From contig NC_067197.1 of assembly GCF_000699445.3 (NCBI RefSeq), positions 26,891,809 to 26,955,808 on the forward strand: DNA of 64,000 nt. Direction: 5' to 3'. A program made the position numbers and the translations under genes. Below are positions 59,601-64,000 of this stretch, piece by piece. Below the pieces are notes generated by a model, which worked only from the letters and a program-made list of their open reading frames with translations, made no database searches and had not been told where the DNA came from. Within the stretch, counting starts at the first letter, position 1. Each line of letters starts with the position of its first letter. This DNA is from Schistosoma haematobium (taxonomy: Eukaryota > Platyhelminthes > Trematoda > Strigeidida > Schistosomatidae).

Positions 59601-62600
59601 AATTAGATCAAGGATATCATGGCCTATAGTAATCTTCGAATTTACTAAATTTCAACTATTCATCTAATCGATTAGTAATTTATCTCTCATTGGCCGTTTA
59701 ACAGACAGTCAAGACCCAAGTTAAGGCATGCTGACAATACTACTTGGTCATTATGCCATAGTGTCAAACTGACTCAGGTTCAAATATTTGAATTTTCGAC
59801 TTGGTGATAGTATTGTATAGAGCTTGCCATGATAAGAGTTGGCTAATTTCAACCCGAAGGCGGTAGATGTATAGCGTTGTAAAGTCTCAAACTTGATTAA
59901 GGCAACTACTGAGTGCTACTTAATCCTCAACTGATTTTCAGAGGACTTTAAGTAAATGTTGGTTAAGTAATGCATTATTTTGGTATCCGACGTTAACTGG
60001 CAGTTAAACTGTATCTCAAAATTATGTAGGCGTTTTAATGTTTTAAAACTACTTACTAACCAATCATCAAAATTTTAATTCCAGTTTCCTCTTAACATTT
60101 TAACATAAAGAGAAAATCAAATAGTCTTGTCGTTTGCCACGAAACGATAAAATAATATTCTAGGCATAAGATTATTGGAGCATAATACTAGATCATGTCA
60201 AATATATATACATGATTCGTGACCAATGATTGAGAGCTAGACAGTAGTTGCCTTAGTACAAATGCAAGCTGTCTACATATGGTGAAACCCAAAATAGAAA
60301 GGAATCCAAAATGTTTAGTAGTGTCCCATAGATTCACCGCAGCTGGGTGTCTGCTCATCTCTATTTGCTGGCCAATCACATATTAGTTTTAATGGCCATA
60401 CATTATATTTTAACTTGTGTATTCATATTCCTTGTAATTAAATTTCTCTGTAATGTGGAAATCGCAAGTCAAAATTCAATCAAAACCCTGTGTTTTTCTA
60501 GTCAGTGATGACAATGCTCGAACAATCTTTTAATTTTCAACATATCATGAAGAAAACAGAACCACAAGCCGAAAATTTCACCAGGGAACATCAAGTACCT
60601 GATCAGAGTAAACACTTCTTAACCGTAGTGAAAGAATACACCAACCTATTGCAAATTAGTAACGGAAAAGTATTTGACTACTATATATACACTTAAGTAA
60701 ATAAGAGTGATTTTCAAATAGCTGGTGAAAAGTTGGATTTTTTACTGTCCCTTAGAAAATGATGTGAATGTAGTTTTGAACAAATGTTCTTTTCCATAAG
60801 CATACCACTGTTATTTGACGTGGTTACAAATTCCAAGCTACATTTTTATCAAGCCGAATACCTACACTGAGCATTGCTTAGACATAAAATTTTAGTGACT
60901 TTTGATCCGTGAAAATCACAAAGTTAAGAATTAATGAAGATTTTCATTTAAAATATATTTCCACTTCAGCACCAGCCAGACAGGTAAAGCAGTAATTTTA
61001 TGTCGGACAAACTTTTTTAAATTAATTTGTTCTCCAATCTATGATTTATGAAGCCATGAGCAAAACACAATAGCTAATGTCAATCAATTAGATAACAGGA
61101 AGTATACATGATGAAGTTTTTATACTGAGACCATATAACTAGATCATTCTCATAGTTAGCTAATTAATACAACTGTTTCACGTTATAATTCAAACTAAGA
61201 ACTTATGATTAAGTACATTTGTGCAAGTACTCAAAAACATTTTATTACATACATCATCCTCTACAATTGGATCCACAGCTTTCAGAACATCTTTACTAGA
61301 TGAAATCCCATCTCGGCAATATAGGAAGTCAACAGTAGTTTCTATATTTTCTTTTGAAATATCAACATTGTCTGCAGTTTGAGCATTATCCAATTCATTC
61401 AAAAAAATCAGGGATGCATTCAATTGACAACGTATGAGACTAATTAAATTGGAAAAGGTTTCATTCGAAACAAATGACGTATTACAATTTTGTTCAACAT
61501 AGGACTTCAAATTGTTGGCACTATGGAAATAAATAAATAAGTTAGATATTCGTAGCTTGTTATTTTCCTTAAAATATTCAATATATCAGAAGACAATTTT
61601 ACAAGAAGTTGCAGTACACGCAGATAGAAACAAAACAAAACTAAGTATCTTCACTACATCACTATAAATCTTGGATATATAATGTTGCATTCACAGTCTG
61701 AATCTAAATTAATTTTTATTATCTGTTTTTTTATGAGTAAAAGATATTAATGCTGAATTTCTTACCATAAGGTGATGTCAACTATAAAGTAAATGATTCT
61801 GGTTCGAGTTCAAAAAGCATTAAGTTTATATTCAAAACCCTTGAAATACGTTACGGGTGAATATACTAACAAGTAAGAAACATATGTCACGCCGATTACT
61901 ACCGATTACTTTAATATGAATGATAAAAATCCGACTTACCTATTTGCTTTGTCATATTTATTTAGATCGAAGTCAATAATTAGCGTAAACGCTAAGACAC
62001 ATTTGTTCTATACCAGTATAAATTAAGTTACTGAAAGCTGCGAATTGCTGTCGGATATTAGCGTTCCATATCCGACAAGTCCATAGAGTAGTTCGCATCC
62101 AACAAACTAATCTTATAGCACATTCTATCAAGCATCAGCCTGGTTATCAAAAGGCTGACGGTTTGAATCAACCTATAATTAAAATTTCCGTCTAACTTCA
62201 ACTACCACATGCACAAAATTTCAAACCCCTAACAAAAGCTACTTCATGCTGCTAAAAGCAATCTGTATGTCTAAATACCTAGTTATCTATGCCTAAAACT
62301 TATGAATAACGCAAGTATGATCACTAATCAAAAGTTTCGACGTGAACTTCTATAAATGTGACATTGTGGACAGCAGACGTTTGAAGTTGAGACATAAGAC
62401 ATAAAATGTATACCAACTAGTTCACATTCTTTCTTCACTTCTTAGTTGCTACGTCCTGGATATAAAAAATGTAATAATAACTCGAATAATGACAACAAAC
62501 GGTAAATATAAGCACTGTACTCTTGAAATACATAATCTAGGTGCAAATGGACAACAAAACAAGCGGTGTTCATTTAAAACTTATCTTGTATGAAAAACGG

Positions 62601-63492
62601 GCTTGATTACTTCCTTTTCCTCTTTAGAATAATAAAAGCAGTGATAATAAGCAATTGATTAAGCGAACCAAAAATGTAGTGATATTCCAGTTGAAGAATT
62701 GGTACATAGTTTTTTATTAGCCTCAATAAGTATGAAACACAGGTTTGTAGTGTCCTGTTAATGAACTTGAAACATTCAACAGCAATGCCTTGCTGAATAG
62801 TTTAAAGAAAAATGGAGACCGAAAATGGGAAAAAATCACCCCTCACGTATAAATAAAAACTGAATGGAGTATTATGATGTAATTTGTCAACCAAGTATAC
62901 GTTTTTGCATTTGGTTATAGGACGTTCCTTGTTTTTTATGAGGGACAGTGATACAAAACGGGTTGTCGAAATCGAAGCAGAGTAAGCTGGATTCAAACAT
63001 GTAGTTCATCGGTTGACAGTCGAGTGTCTTAATCACTAAATCGTTGCTTCATTGCAATAACATACTCAGATAAAAGAAAAGACTATTCATGAAATCAAAG
63101 GTCAGTCAGTCATAGGTAGCGTAAATCTAAACATGATATCGAAATGAGTAACAGAAGAGGGAAATAATACACGACTAGTCAAAACGAAAAGTATACAATA
63201 TGGAGGAATAACTGAAACAAACATTATCATACAAAACACGTAGAATGCACAACTTACTGTTCCAATGAAACAAGAAGATGCAGCAATAATTCGTGAGTTA
63301 TTCGAGCCTCTGTTTGTTTATAGAGATTTTTGACTTCATTTTCTCCAGATACACATTCTTTTGCAGTTCGAGCATCATTATGTATGAGCTTGCCATTTAA
63401 AATCATTGAATGCAATTCATTCAATTTATTGAATTCATTCTTTATTCTAGTCAAAAAGTAGTCCCATTTCCATACCGACATAATCAATCGTA
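56666..63492 (-). CDS. Vezatin-like protein, C-terminal part, five exons (5' incomplete)
   Basis: Five exons join in phase: 63258-63492, 61253-61520, 59224-59310, 58189-58377, 56666-57097 (TAA). All have GT donors (GTAAGT, GTATGT, GTATGT, GTAAGA) and AG acceptors. They give at least 402 codons; an ATG four codons into the first could be the start, or more exons lie upstream. Visible pieces: MSVWKWDYFLTRIKNEFNKL, EARITHELLLHLLVSLEHAN, FSNLISLIRCQLNASLIFLN, an acidic stretch (VLEDIAVGDSSSRESEAEYE), VTVLKELKNVISHRRVIMKK, and near the C-terminus KFLQCSALANALMNQRKLLG. From what I know of vezatin, its C-terminal half has in the same order a helical region, a segment like [20 protein letters not shown], an acidic linker, VLQELKSVLGFKASEA and a short Ala-rich helix before the end. 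The match is weak but colinear. No membrane segment is visible here, as expected if those lie upstream. Alternative: an unrelated helical protein. The gene model is firmer than its name. Confidence 0.72.
57853..58094 (-). mobile_element. RTE reverse-transcriptase scrap in an intron
   Basis: Minus reading AYRSMKYFLSHRHVSLTLKC then RVYNVSMKAVFLSAEHAL resembles the RTE segment around LWRRRDVSLSLKGRVYNASV RAVLLYGSE. It lies in the last intron of the vezatin-like gene, on the same strand. It has no catalytic motif and a length of about 80 codons. The adjacent plus frame 58067-58321 is a shadow of the vezatin-like exon. Confidence 0.6.
59095..59182 (-). repeat. tRNA-derived scrap in an intron
   Basis: Minus strand GGCGGCTTGGTGGTTAGACC (box A-like) and ACAAGTTCGATTTCTAC (box B-like) about 40 bp apart. 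No HHR follows. Confidence 0.55.
62983..63056 (-). repeat. tRNA-derived scrap in an intron
   Basis: Minus strand GATTTAGTGATTAAGACACT (box A-like) and CATGTTTGAATCCAGC (box B-like). It sits in the intron before exon 61253-61520. No HHR visible. Confidence 0.55.
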
Positions 63493-64000
63493 CTAAAAAA
63501 AGAAAAGAAACAGAATCAATATTATTGAGTCCTATATTGTAGTGTAACTCATATACCAAGCATAGATTTGTGTACTCAACTTTAAGTCATACAGTTTATG
63601 TAAACGCTATAACAATATTACCCGGCTCCTCAAACGGAATTAAATAAGTAGTCATTCGTATCTTTAACCTACTGGTTGGAAGTAAAATGGATTAACCACC
63701 ACTTCCTACTTCAACGATACACTGAACAGTTAATTTGTTAAAAGACATATTAATCAATTACAGGTTTGTATACCGAGCTCTGATATACTATCTATCTTTA
63801 CATGGAAGAATGGATGAATTGGCATTTGGACGAATAATTTAACATTGTTTTACCAGCACTTACTCCATCTCCCTAACATTTCAACAAAACTTAGAAAAGT
63901 CTACTATATACCATGTAATAAATTTGTCATGTTCAGAATTAGTGTGAACGTATTTGAAGACGTCATATTAAACACACAATATAGTCTACTGATGAATAAT
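63493..64000. other. Upstream of the vezatin-like exon; nothing certain
   Basis: The first seen exon is preceded by a strong pyrimidine tract and TTTTTTTAG acceptor, so this interval is intron, or the exon is a trans-splice acceptor. No further exon is convincing. Confidence 0.45.

Overview
The window looks like nuclear DNA of a blood fluke (Schistosoma or a close trematode). It is AT-rich and intron-rich, and it is full of tRNA-derived repeats carrying hammerhead ribozymes (HHRs), Penelope-like element (PLE) debris and RTE-type non-LTR retrotransposon debris. That repeat mix is typical of schistosomes. There are no bacterial-type operons. Almost every open reading frame longer than 60 codons is chance or transposon remnant.

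Only two host genes can be supported, both on the minus strand and both reconstructed from splice sites and matching intron phases. (1) A complete myosin essential (alkali) light chain gene lies at 42544-46911: six coding exons, 156 codons, with the start ATG alone in the first coding exon. (2) A gene at 56666-63492 has five in-phase exons and at least 402 codons in the window, and is 5'-incomplete. It resembles the C-terminal half of vezatin, a membrane/adherens-junction protein; this assignment is tentative.

Layout. 1-9.5 kb: intergenic, with three copies of a ~300-bp LTR-like repeat, RTE 3' tails and the first HHR elements. 9.5-15 kb: mostly featureless apart from a PLE 3' fragment, an HHR element and a ~1,026-bp repeat (copy A) bracketed by ~95-bp direct repeats. 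15-18.1 kb: an LTR-like repeat, a PLE N-terminal pseudogene and an RTE reverse-transcriptase pseudogene end to end. 18-24.6 kb: sparse. 24.6-34 kb: the densest HHR region, with two families (a ~400-bp tRNA-like/HHR/tail element and an Sm-alpha-like ~380-bp element). 34-36.6 kb: a nest of PLE 3' fragments in both orientations. 37.7-40.5 kb: repeat copy B followed by a near-perfect ~590-bp inverted repeat. 42.5-47 kb: the light-chain gene. 49.7-50.7 kb: a PLE fragment with 268-bp inverted arms. 51-52 kb: two inverted HHR pairs. 52-56.6 kb: nothing recognised. 56.6-63.5 kb: the vezatin-like gene, with an RTE scrap and two tRNA-like scraps in its introns.

The most notable signal is architectural. 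At nine loci the HHR elements have their 3' tails pointing outward on both sides, so the insertion has inverted termini. Two PLE loci show the same 5'-to-5' pairing, and two loci show tail-to-head continuity as expected of multimeric or circular templates. Together these fit, but do not prove, PLE-driven mobilisation of self-cleaving RNAs. HHRs in schistosome repeats and in PLEs are already known; the inverted-pair architecture is what deserves checking.
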